NCBI GenBank assembly: GCA_025359585.1
Contig: JANYFX010000354.1
Location: forward strand, 1 to 12,003
Length of the DNA stretch: 12,003 nt
From: Rhizobacter sp.
GTDB taxonomy: Bacteria; Pseudomonadota; Gammaproteobacteria; Burkholderiales; Burkholderiaceae_C
Direction: 5' to 3'
The notes beneath the pieces were generated by a model. The model saw only the letters and a list, made by a program, of their open reading frames with translations, ran no database searches and was not told where the DNA came from. The position numbers were made by a program, and so were the translations under genes. Within the stretch, counting starts at the first letter, position 1; every line of letters begins with the position of its first letter. This document shows positions 1-7,678 of this stretch, one piece after another.

Positions 1-2
1 CC

Positions 3-1964
3 TACGTGAGCCTGCAAGGCAGCGGGCAACTGCTGCGACTGAACCCGAGCACGGGCGCGGCCCTCGGCACGCCGCTCGCGATCGGGCCGAGCCCGCGTGG
101 CATCGCCGTCACCGGCGATTCGGCGCGGGTGTTCGTCACACGCTTCATCTCGCCCGCCACGCGCGGCGAGGTGGTCGAGGTCAACCCGAGTGCCTTCGCC
201 GTGACGCGCACTTTCGCGCTCGCCACCGACCCCGGCCCCGACACCGAAGGTGGTTCGCGCGGCGTGCCGAACTATCTGAACGGGCTCACGATCCAGCCCG
301 ACGGCCGGCGCGCCTGGGTGCCGTCGAAGAAAGACAACACATTGCGCGGCCTGTTCCGCGACGGCTTGCCGCTCACCTTCGAGAGCACGGTGCGCACGAT
401 CGTCTCGCAGATCGACCTCGGCACGAACGCCGAAGTGCTCGCCAACCGCATCGACCTGAACGACCGCGACATGGCCAACGTGGTCGTGTTCAGCCCGCTC
501 GGCGACTATGCATTCGTCTCGACCCAGGGCACGAACCTGATCGAGGTGATCGACGCCTACAACCGGCGCATTTCCACCGGCATCATCAACCTCGGGCGCG
601 CGCCGCGCGGGCTGCTGATCACGCCGGCCGGGCGCCTGTACGTGCAGAGTTTCATGTCGCGCAGCGTCGCGGTGTTCGACGTGACCGGCATCCTCAACTC
701 CACCACCAACACCAGCACCAAGCTCGCCGAGGTGAACGCCGTCGCAGCCGAACCGCTCGCGGCCCAGGTGCTGGCCGGCAAGCAGCTCTTCTACAACGCC
801 GACGACCGGCGCATGAACCGCGACAAGTACCTCAGCTGCGCCAGCTGCCACCAGGATGGCGGCCACGACGGCCGCGTGATGGACTTCACCGACCGCGGCG
901 AAGGCCTGCGCAAGACCATCCCGCTCAACGGCCGTCGCGGCACCGGCCAGGGGCGTGTGCACTGGACCGGCAACTTCGACGAGATCCAGGACTTCGAGCA
1001 CGACATCCGCAACGCTTTCGGTGGCACCGGCTTCATGAGCGACGCGCAGTTCAACACCGGCACGCGCAACCAGCCGCTCGGCGACTCGAAGGCCGGTGTG
1101 AGCCCGGAGCTCGATGCGCTCGCGGCCTATGTGTCGTCGCTGAACACGGTCGGCACCAGCCCGTTCCGCAACGCCGACGGTTCGATGACCGTCGATGCGG
1201 TCGCCGGGCAAAACCTGTTCAACGGCGCAGGCCAATGTGCGAGTTGCCATTCGGGTGCCGACTTCACCGACAGCGCACGCGGCGTGCTGCACGACGTGGG
1301 CACGATCAAGGCCTCGTCCGGCAAACGCCTCGGCGCCACCTTGACCGGCTTCGACACGCCGACCTTGCGTGGCATCTGGGACGGCGCCCCATACCTGCAC
1401 GACGGCTCGGCCGCGACGCTGCTCGACGTGCTGACGACCGCGAACCCGAGCAACCGCCACGGCTCGACGACCGCACTGAGCGCGGCACAACGCCTGCAAC
1501 TCGTCGCCTACCTGCAGCAGATCGACGACAGTGCCGGCGCGCCGACCGTGGTGACGATCAGCAACCTGTCGGTGAAGGACACGGCCAACGCCGCGTTCTG
1601 GACGCTGCAGGGCAACCTGCAGCTCGGCGCCAAGCAGTACGGCGACCGCACCTTCAAGCTGACGACGGTGCCCGCCGAGGTGCTGGGCGCGCTGTGGCTG
1701 CAGACCGCGAACAGCTCGAAGAGCTTCACCGGCAACCCGACCGTCACCTTCAACATCAGCCAGGCGGCCGATGTGTACGTCGCCGTCGACGACCGCGTCG
1801 GGCTGCTGGCGTGGATGTCGGGCTGGACCAACACCGGCCTGAAGCTGATCAACGACGAGCCGGTGCCCAAGTCCTTCACGCTGTACCGCAAGAACTTCCC
1901 GGCCGGCGCCGTGAGCCTCGGGCCTTCGACCTCGGCCGGCAGCATGTACACGGTGATCGTCAGG
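3..1964 (+). repeat. Upstream copy of a diverged ~2-kb direct repeat within coding DNA
   Basis: This stretch aligns codon by codon with 5215-7227, covering the late propeller, the di-heme module and the C-terminal domain. Over a 78-residue block around the second heme (from VGTIKASSGK to the LQQ-DD end) I counted 60 identical residues. At DNA level 1299-1324 is identical to 6553-6578. It is an ancient tandem gene duplication, possibly with local gene conversion, rather than a mobile element. Confidence 0.8.
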
Positions 1965-1967
1965 TAG
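3..1967 (+). CDS. YVTN beta-propeller / di-heme cytochrome c (CCP/MauG-like) protein, 5' end outside window
   Basis: The reading frame is already open at the first base, and the alignment with the next gene starts in mid-propeller, so the GTG at 6 is not the true start. The visible 654 residues hold, in order: a YVTN/NHL-type beta-propeller (to about base 725); a di-heme cytochrome c module with two CASCH heme-attachment motifs (837-851 and 1236-1250) and the family signatures DTPTLRG and YLHDG; and a C-terminal beta-rich domain of about 140 residues (about 1545-1964) ending MYTVIVR. CXXCH motifs imply export to the periplasm or outside, where heme c is attached. The module belongs to the cytochrome c peroxidase/MauG superfamily, so electron transfer or peroxide reduction is likely. 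The whole visible part is paralogous to residues 1050-1720 of the next protein. Whether a galactose-oxidase-like domain also lies upstream cannot be seen. Domain calls are firm; the biochemical role is inferred. Confidence 0.88.
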   Translation, partial: YVSLQGSGQLLRLNPSTGAALGTPLAIGPSPRGIAVTGDSARVFVTRFISPATRGEVVEVNPSAFAVTRTFALATDPGPDTEGGSRGVPNYLNGLTIQPDGRRAWVPSKKDNTLRGLFRDGLPLTFESTVRTIVSQIDLGTNAEVLANRIDLNDRDMANVVVFSPLGDYAFVSTQGTNLIEVIDAYNRRISTGIINLGRAPRGLLITPAGRLYVQSFMSRSVAVFDVTGILNSTTNTSTKLAEVNAVAAEPLAAQVLAGKQLFYNADDRRMNRDKYLSCASCHQDGGHDGRVMDFTDRGEGLRKTIPLNGRRGTGQGRVHWTGNFDEIQDFEHDIRNAFGGTGFMSDAQFNTGTRNQPLGDSKAGVSPELDALAAYVSSLNTVGTSPFRNADGSMTVDAVAGQNLFNGAGQCASCHSGADFTDSARGVLHDVGTIKASSGKRLGATLTGFDTPTLRGIWDGAPYLHDGSAATLLDVLTTANPSNRHGSTTALSAAQRLQLVAYLQQIDDSAGAPTVVTISNLSVKDTANAAFWTLQGNLQLGAKQYGDRTFKLTTVPAEVLGALWLQTANSSKSFTGNPTVTFNISQAADVYVAVDDRVGLLAWMSGWTNTGLKLINDEPVPKSFTLYRKNFPAGAVSLGPSTSAGSMYTVIVR

Positions 1968-2055
1968 GGCCGCACTCGCGCGGGCTCTTCGCAAGACTGC
2001 AATTCAACCAGGCGCGCGGTCCCGTCGACGACGGGCCGGCGTGTCGCCCATGGAT

Positions 2056-2060
2056 GGAGA
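2056..2060 (+). promoter_or_regulatory. Ribosome binding site (GGAGA) that sets the start of the copper-oxidase gene
   Basis: GGAGA lies 7 nt before ATG 2068. This favours 2068 over the in-frame GTG 2041 and ATG 2050, and it places the lipoprotein signal peptide right at the N-terminus. Confidence 0.6.
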
Positions 2061-2067
2061 CATTCGC

Positions 2068-5000
2068 ATGACACGTGCATCACGATCGTTCACGAACGTC
2101 GGCCGCGCAACGCGCGCCACACCGCTCGCCGCCTTGACCGCGGCGCTGCTGCTCGCCGCGTGCGGTGGCGCATCCGACACGCCGCAAACCGGCGCCACGG
2201 CCGCGGGTTCGGCCGGCGACGAGCGCCAGTCGCGCCTCGCGATCGCACCGAAAGGCGCGGGCGTGTGGTCGGCGCTGATCCCGCTGACGATGGTCACGCC
2301 CTCGGCCGCGCTGCTGCCGAACGGCAAGGTCGCGCTGTGGGCCTCGTCGGACCGTTTCACCGACGGCCAGCCAAGCGGCCAGACCTTCACGACACTGTTC
2401 GACCCGGCGACGCAAACGGCGGCCGAGACCCTCGTGACCAACACCGGCCACGACATGTTCTGCACCGGCACGACCAACCTGCCCGACGGCCGCATCCTCT
2501 CCAACGGCGGCAAGGACAGCGCCAAGACCAGCATCTACGACCCGGTGACGAACGCGTGGAGCACGGGTGCGACCATGACCATTCCGCGCGGCTACAACGC
2601 CAACACGCTGACGCAGGACGGCTCGGTCTTCACCTTCGGCGGCTCGTGGAGCGGCGGGCGTGGCAACAAACACGGCGAACGCTGGACGGCAGCCACCGGC
2701 TGGCAACGCCTGACCGGCGTGCCGGTCGATTCCGCGCTCGGCAACGACCCCGACTTCGCGTTCCGCGCCGACAACCACATGTGGCTGTTCCCCGCGCCCA
2801 ACGGCCAGGTGCTGCACGCCGGCCCCGCCGCCAACATGAACTGGATCGACACGCAGGGCGCCGGCAAGATCACGCCGGCCGGCAGCCGCGGCGACGACGC
2901 CTACAGCCAGAGTGGCAACGCGGTGATGTACGACATCGGCAAGATCCTGAAGGTCGGTGGCGCCGGCGCCTACGAAGGCCAGAACGCGAACAACCGCGCT
3001 TACGTGATCGACATCAACGCGGGCGTCTCGGTGCGCAAGATCGCGCCGATGGCGTATTCGCGCATCTTCAGCAACGGCGTGGTGTTGCCCAATGGCCAGG
3101 TGCTCGTGATCGGCGGCCACACCTTCGGCAAACCCTGGGCCGACGACACCTCGGTGCTGGTGCCCGAGCTGTGGGACCCGGTGACCGAAACCTTCACGCC
3201 GCTGCCGGTCATCGGCGCGCCGCGCAACTACCACAGCATCGCGCTGCTGCTGCCCGACGCGCGCGTGCTGTCGGCCGGCGGCGGCCTGTGCGGCACCTGC
3301 TCCACCAACCACCCGAACGCCCAGATCCTGACGCCGCACTACCTGCTCAACGACGACGGTAGCGCCGCCACGCGGCCGGTGATCAACACCGCGCCGGCCA
3401 CGGCCACGCACGGCACCAGCATCGCGGTGTCGACGAACTCCGCGATCGCTTCGTTCGCGCTGGTGCGCCTGGGCTCGACCACGCACACGGTCAACAACGA
3501 CCAGCGCCGCATTCCGCTGCAGTTCAGCAGCACCGGTACGAACGCGTATTCGCTCGCGATCCCGCCGAACCCCGGCGTCGTGGTGCCGGGCTACTACATG
3601 CTGTTCGCGATGAACGCGGCCGGTGTGCCTTCGGTGTCGAAGATGGTCCGTGTCGGCGGTGACGCGGCACCGAAGATCGCCAACCCCGGCACGCAGGGCA
3701 GCGTCAGCGGCGCGCCCGTGGCGTTGAACATTGCAGCCACCACGCCGACCGGCACGCTGGTCTACAGCGCCACCGGCCTGCCGCCGGGCCTGAGCCTGAA
3801 CGCCACCACCGGCGCGATCAGCGGCGTGCCGAACACGATCGGCCAGTACGTCGTGACCGTGACGGCGCGCAACGACATGGCGACCACGGCGACGATGCTC
3901 GCATGGAACGTCGCGGCACCGGTCGGCGCGACCGTGCAGTACACGATGCTGGAGGCCACCTCCGAGACCAACGCCAACCCCTGGACCTCGATGGCCGAGT
4001 TCAACCTGCTCGACCGCGGCGGCGCGGTGATTCCACGCACCGGCTGGGCGGTGAGTGCCGACAGCCAGGAAGCCGCGACCGGGCAGAACTCGGCCGCCGC
4101 CGCGATCGACGGCAACGCCACGACCTTCTGGCACACGCAGTACAGCGGCACGGTCGCACCGATGCCGCACCGCTTCGTCGTCAACCTCGGCAGCGCGCGT
4201 GGCATCGGCGGTTTCAAGTATCTGCCGCGGCCGGCGGCCGGTGGCACCAACGGCACCATCGCGGGCTACAACTTCTACATCAGCAACGACGGCCAGAACT
4301 GGACGCTCGTGAAGAGCGGCAACCTCAACGACTTCCCCGACCGCAGTTCGGAGAAGACGATCACCGTGGACCGCGCGCCCGCCATCGCGCCGATCGCGAA
4401 CCGCAACAACGTGGTCGGGCAGGCGGTGTCGTTCGGCGTCAGTGCGTCCGACCCGGACGGCGATGCGCTCGCTTATTCGGCCACTGGCTTGCCGAACGGT
4501 TTGGCCATCAACGCCGCGAGCGGCTTGATCAGCGGGACGGTCTCTACAGTCGGCAGCTTCACGGTCAACGTGCAGGTCGACGACGGCCACGGCAGCACCG
4601 CGTCCACGGCCTTCAACTGGAGCGTCGGCGCGGCCCAACTGGTGATCAACCCGGTGGCCGCAGCGCCGGTGGTCTCGGGGGGCAACGCGAACTTCGTCGT
4701 CAGCTCGAACGGTGCCACCGGCACACGCTACCGCTGGACCTTCGGCGACGGCACGGCGCAGACCGCGTATTCGACCGCGACGACGATCGCTCACACCTAC
4801 GCGGCGCCGGGCCTGTACCTCGTGACGGTCGAAGCGATCGACCCGAACAACGTCGTCACGACACGGACCTTCCGCCAGGCGATCTACGCCGCGACGACCG
4901 CCACCCGACCGACAGCCTCGTCGACCGTGGCGATCGAGCCCGGCACGACACCGCGCGTCTGGGTCGTGAACCAGGACAACGACAGCGTCAGCGTCTTCGA

Positions 5001-7230
5001 CGGCGGCAACCAGGCCAAGCGTGGCGAGATCACGGTCGGCACACGTCCGCGCAGCGTCGCGGTCGCACCCGACGGCCGCATCTGGGTCACGAACAAGGGC
5101 GACGCCAGCATCAGCATCGTCAGCCCGGGCACGCTCGCGGTGGTGCAGACCGTCGCGTTGCCGAGGGCGAGCCAGCCCTACGGCCTGGCGTTCGCGCCCG
5201 ACGGCAGCGCGGCCTACGTCGCGCTCGAAGCCACGGGCGTGTTGTTGAAGCTGAACCCGACGACCGGCGCCACGCTCGGCAGCGTGAACGTCGGCGCGAA
5301 CCCGCGCCACGTGTCGATCGCGGCGGCGAGCAACCGCGTCTTCGTCGCGCGTTTCGTGTCGCCGGCTCTGCCGGGTGAGGGCACGGCGACTGTGCAGACG
5401 GCAGTGGCCGGTGTGAGGAAGGGCGGCGAGGTCGTCGTCGTGACACCGGCGATGGCGATCGAACGCACGATCGTGCTGCAGCACAGCGACAAGGCCGACA
5501 GCCTGCTGCAAGGCCGCGGCATTCCGAACTACCTGGCGACGGCGGTGATCTCGCCCGACGGCAAGAGCGCGTGGGTGCCTTCGAAGCAGGACAACCTGCT
5601 GCGCGGCACATTGCGCGACGGCAACAACCTCGACTTCCAGAACACGGTGCGCGCGATCAGCTCGCGCATCGACCTGACTTCGTTCGCCGAGGACTACGCC
5701 GCGCGCATCGACCACGACAACTCCGGCCTGGGCAGCGCGGCGGCTTTCCACCCGACCGGCGCCTACCTGTTCGTCGCGCTGGAAACGAGCCGCCAGGTCG
5801 CGGTGGTCGATCCGGTGTCCAAAGCCGAGATCCTCCGCATCACGGTGGGCCGCGCGCCCGATGCGCTGGCGGTGTCAAGTGATGGCCTGAAGCTCTACGT
5901 CAACAACTTCATGGACCGCACGCTCGGTGTGTTCGACCTGACCCGGCTCGTCAACTTCGGCGAGCTGAACGTGCCGCTGATCGCCAACGCGGCCGCCGTC
6001 GCGACCGAGAAGCTCGCGGCCAACGTGCTGACCGGCAAGCGCCTGTTCTACGACGCGGCCGACACGCGTTTGTCACGCGACGCCTACATCAGCTGCGCCT
6101 CGTGCCACAACGACGGTGGCCACGACGGCCGCACCTGGGACTTCACCGGCCTCGGCGAAGGCCTGCGCAACACCATCACGCTGCGCGGGCGCGCCGGTGC
6201 GCAGGGCAACAAACACTGGACCGGCAACTTCGACGAAGTGCAGGACTTCGAAGGCCAGATCCGCACGCTCGCGCTCGGCACCGGGCTGATGACCGATGCG
6301 CAGTTCAACACCGGCACACGCTCGCAGCCGCTCGGCGACACCAAGGCCGGCGTCAGCGCCGACCTCGATGCGCTGGCCGCGTACGTGGGTTCGCTCAGCG
6401 TCAGCGATGCGAGCCCGTTCCGCAACACGAACGGCACGCTGACGAGCGACGCGCTCGCCGGCCAAGCGCTGTTCCGCGGCGCAGGGCAATGCCTGGGCTG
6501 CCACGCCGGCACCGACGTGAGCGACAGCGCCGGTGGCGTGCTTCGCAACGTCGGCACGATCAAGGCCTCGTCCGGCAAGCGCCTCGGCGCCACGCTGACC
6601 GGCCTGGACACGCCGACGCTGAAAGGTCTGTGGGCAACAGGCCCGTACCTGCACGACGGCTCGGCCGCCACCTTGCTCGACGTGATGACGACCGCCAACG
6701 CCGGCGGCCTGCACGGCGCGGCGAGCAGCCTGACGGCAGCGCAGCGAACCCAGCTCGTCGCTTACCTGCAGCAAGTCGACGACACGAACGACCCGGTGAC
6801 GCTCGCCACGATCGGCAGCCTGTCGGTGAAGGACACGGCGAACGCGGTCGACTGGTCGGTACAGGCCAACTTCCAGGCAGGCACGTTGCAATTCGGCGAC
6901 CGCACGTTCACCGTGACGACGATCCCGGCGGCGCTCGCCGGTGGCGCGTGGCTGCGCAGCGCCAACGACTCGAAGGCCTACACCGGCACCCCGCTGGTGA
7001 GCTTCAGCCTGAACCAAGCTGCCGACGTGTACCTCACACTCGACGATCGAACGCCGGCACCGCCGGCATGGATGGCAGGATGGTCGAACACCGGCTTGAA
7101 GATGAGCACGAACGAAGGCGGCACCGCGCGCAGCTTCACGGTCTACACGAAGAGTTTCGTGGCTGGCACGGTCGACCTGGGGCCGTCGGGCCAGGCCGGC
7201 CTGAGCCTGTACACGGTGATCGTGAAGTAG
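2068..7230 (+). CDS. Lipoprotein fusion: galactose-oxidase-type copper radical oxidase + Ig/F5-8C/PKD linkers + YVTN propeller + di-heme cytochrome c
   Basis: The 1720-aa product starts with a lipoprotein signal (LLLAAC, Cys32). Approximate domains: galactose oxidase 65-528; putative Ig (He_PIG) 533-617; F5/8 type C (discoidin/CBM32-like, FWHTQYSG) 624-770; second He_PIG 771-855; PKD 857-941; YVTN propeller 960-1307; di-heme CCP/MauG-like module 1312-1575 with CASCH (Cys1343) and CLGCH (Cys1475); C-terminal domain 1578-1720. Compared with Fusarium galactose oxidase, the Cys-Tyr cofactor pair is Cys132 (TGHDMFC) and Tyr176 (RGY), the stacking Trp is Trp194 (GGSWSGG), and the other copper ligands are Tyr388-His389 (NYHS) and His473 (THTVN). 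The disulfide motif GLCGTC is also present. Family members oxidise primary alcohols or aldehydes with O2, giving H2O2. The substrate here is unknown; the carbohydrate-binding-like domain hints at a glycan. It probably forms a transcription unit with the cytochrome and SCO genes that follow. Fusion to heme domains is the unusual feature. Confidence 0.92.
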   Translation: MTRASRSFTNVGRATRATPLAALTAALLLAACGGASDTPQTGATAAGSAGDERQSRLAIAPKGAGVWSALIPLTMVTPSAALLPNGKVALWASSDRFTDGQPSGQTFTTLFDPATQTAAETLVTNTGHDMFCTGTTNLPDGRILSNGGKDSAKTSIYDPVTNAWSTGATMTIPRGYNANTLTQDGSVFTFGGSWSGGRGNKHGERWTAATGWQRLTGVPVDSALGNDPDFAFRADNHMWLFPAPNGQVLHAGPAANMNWIDTQGAGKITPAGSRGDDAYSQSGNAVMYDIGKILKVGGAGAYEGQNANNRAYVIDINAGVSVRKIAPMAYSRIFSNGVVLPNGQVLVIGGHTFGKPWADDTSVLVPELWDPVTETFTPLPVIGAPRNYHSIALLLPDARVLSAGGGLCGTCSTNHPNAQILTPHYLLNDDGSAATRPVINTAPATATHGTSIAVSTNSAIASFALVRLGSTTHTVNNDQRRIPLQFSSTGTNAYSLAIPPNPGVVVPGYYMLFAMNAAGVPSVSKMVRVGGDAAPKIANPGTQGSVSGAPVALNIAATTPTGTLVYSATGLPPGLSLNATTGAISGVPNTIGQYVVTVTARNDMATTATMLAWNVAAPVGATVQYTMLEATSETNANPWTSMAEFNLLDRGGAVIPRTGWAVSADSQEAATGQNSAAAAIDGNATTFWHTQYSGTVAPMPHRFVVNLGSARGIGGFKYLPRPAAGGTNGTIAGYNFYISNDGQNWTLVKSGNLNDFPDRSSEKTITVDRAPAIAPIANRNNVVGQAVSFGVSASDPDGDALAYSATGLPNGLAINAASGLISGTVSTVGSFTVNVQVDDGHGSTASTAFNWSVGAAQLVINPVAAAPVVSGGNANFVVSSNGATGTRYRWTFGDGTAQTAYSTATTIAHTYAAPGLYLVTVEAIDPNNVVTTRTFRQAIYAATTATRPTASSTVAIEPGTTPRVWVVNQDNDSVSVFDGGNQAKRGEITVGTRPRSVAVAPDGRIWVTNKGDASISIVSPGTLAVVQTVALPRASQPYGLAFAPDGSAAYVALEATGVLLKLNPTTGATLGSVNVGANPRHVSIAAASNRVFVARFVSPALPGEGTATVQTAVAGVRKGGEVVVVTPAMAIERTIVLQHSDKADSLLQGRGIPNYLATAVISPDGKSAWVPSKQDNLLRGTLRDGNNLDFQNTVRAISSRIDLTSFAEDYAARIDHDNSGLGSAAAFHPTGAYLFVALETSRQVAVVDPVSKAEILRITVGRAPDALAVSSDGLKLYVNNFMDRTLGVFDLTRLVNFGELNVPLIANAAAVATEKLAANVLTGKRLFYDAADTRLSRDAYISCASCHNDGGHDGRTWDFTGLGEGLRNTITLRGRAGAQGNKHWTGNFDEVQDFEGQIRTLALGTGLMTDAQFNTGTRSQPLGDTKAGVSADLDALAAYVGSLSVSDASPFRNTNGTLTSDALAGQALFRGAGQCLGCHAGTDVSDSAGGVLRNVGTIKASSGKRLGATLTGLDTPTLKGLWATGPYLHDGSAATLLDVMTTANAGGLHGAASSLTAAQRTQLVAYLQQVDDTNDPVTLATIGSLSVKDTANAVDWSVQANFQAGTLQFGDRTFTVTTIPAALAGGAWLRSANDSKAYTGTPLVSFSLNQAADVYLTLDDRTPAPPAWMAGWSNTGLKMSTNEGGTARSFTVYTKSFVAGTVDLGPSGQAGLSLYTVIVK
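5215..7227 (+). repeat. Downstream copy of the ~2-kb diverged direct repeat
   Basis: This is the counterpart of 3-1964, forming the C-terminal part of the galactose-oxidase fusion gene. Both heme motifs, the DTPTL and YLHDG signatures and the C-terminal domain are shared. The second heme motif differs (CLGCH here, CASCH upstream), and there is a small insertion around 5383-5424 in the propeller. Colinearity runs to the last codons (MYTVIVR versus LYTVIVK). Confidence 0.8.
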
Positions 7231-7237
7231 GCGCCGC

Positions 7238-7678
7238 GTGAACAGGGCGCTCGTGCTGCCGACGCTCTTGCTGGCCGCTTCGGTGCTCGCAGCCGGGGCA
7301 GGCCCGGCCGGCCGCGGCCACGCGTTGTTCACCGGCGCGGCGCCGCTGCACGGCACGATCAACGGGCACGCCAGTGCCTTGCCGCCGGCCGCCGCACGTT
7401 GCGTCAACTGCCACACGATCGGCAGCGCTGCGCCGGGAGCGGCGGCGGCTTCTGTGGCGTCGTTCGGGCCGCTGTTGACGAAACAGGGGCTGACCGGCCT
7501 GGTGGCGCGCCGCGGCGGGCCGCCGTCGCGCTACGACGAAGCGGCCTTGTGCCGGCTGCTGCGCCAGGGCGTGGACCCGGCCTGGGTCATGGTGCCGCGC
7601 AGCATGCCGCGCTACGAACTGAGCGACGCCGATTGCCAGGCGCTGTGGACCCATCTGACCGAACCGAGCCGACCATGA
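7238..7678 (+). CDS. Small secreted mono-heme c-type cytochrome
   Basis: The product has 146 residues. An N-terminal signal peptide (about residues 1-20, LLLAASVLAAG) directs export. One heme c motif, CVNCH (Cys55-His59), is followed near the C-terminus by MPRYELSDAD, where Met123 is the likely distal heme ligand; this Met-containing end is typical of class I-like cytochromes c. The start is a GTG 7 nt after the stop of the oxidase-cytochrome gene, with no good Shine-Dalgarno sequence, so translation is probably coupled to that gene. No in-frame ATG occurs early enough to be an alternative. The 3' end overlaps the SCO gene by ATGA. The context suggests a periplasmic electron carrier that accepts electrons from, or gives them to, the di-heme modules encoded upstream. 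The partner is inferred, not shown. Confidence 0.88.
   Translation: MNRALVLPTLLLAASVLAAGAGPAGRGHALFTGAAPLHGTINGHASALPPAAARCVNCHTIGSAAPGAAAASVASFGPLLTKQGLTGLVARRGGPPSRYDEAALCRLLRQGVDPAWVMVPRSMPRYELSDADCQALWTHLTEPSRP

Noticed and set aside
6..8. GTG at 6 as the true start of the first gene
   Set aside because: It falls inside a propeller blade that aligns with the middle of the paralogue, no signal peptide follows, and the frame is open to the window edge.
2021..2035. Inverted repeat CCCGTC-GAC-GACGGG between the first two genes
   Set aside because: It has only a 6-bp stem, a 3-nt loop and no T run. Such short GC-rich repeats occur by chance in this base composition, so it is not called a terminator.
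2041..2043. GTG at 2041 as start of the copper-oxidase gene
   Set aside because: It adds a charged nine-residue extension before the lipoprotein signal and lacks a ribosome binding site as good as the GGAGA before ATG 2068.
2080..5751. Very long open frame on the minus strand opposite the copper-oxidase gene (over 1200 codons), with others opposite the molybdenum genes
   Set aside because: Its translation is a low-complexity mix rich in Arg, Val, Ala and His, with no recognisable domain. Such antisense frames are expected in high-G+C coding DNA, and the + strand gene has clear domains throughout.
7399..7674. Extension of the SCO reading frame upstream to about 7399
   Set aside because: It overlaps the cytochrome c gene in another frame and would place the Tat signal far inside the protein. 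ATG 7675 gives a normal exported SCO protein.
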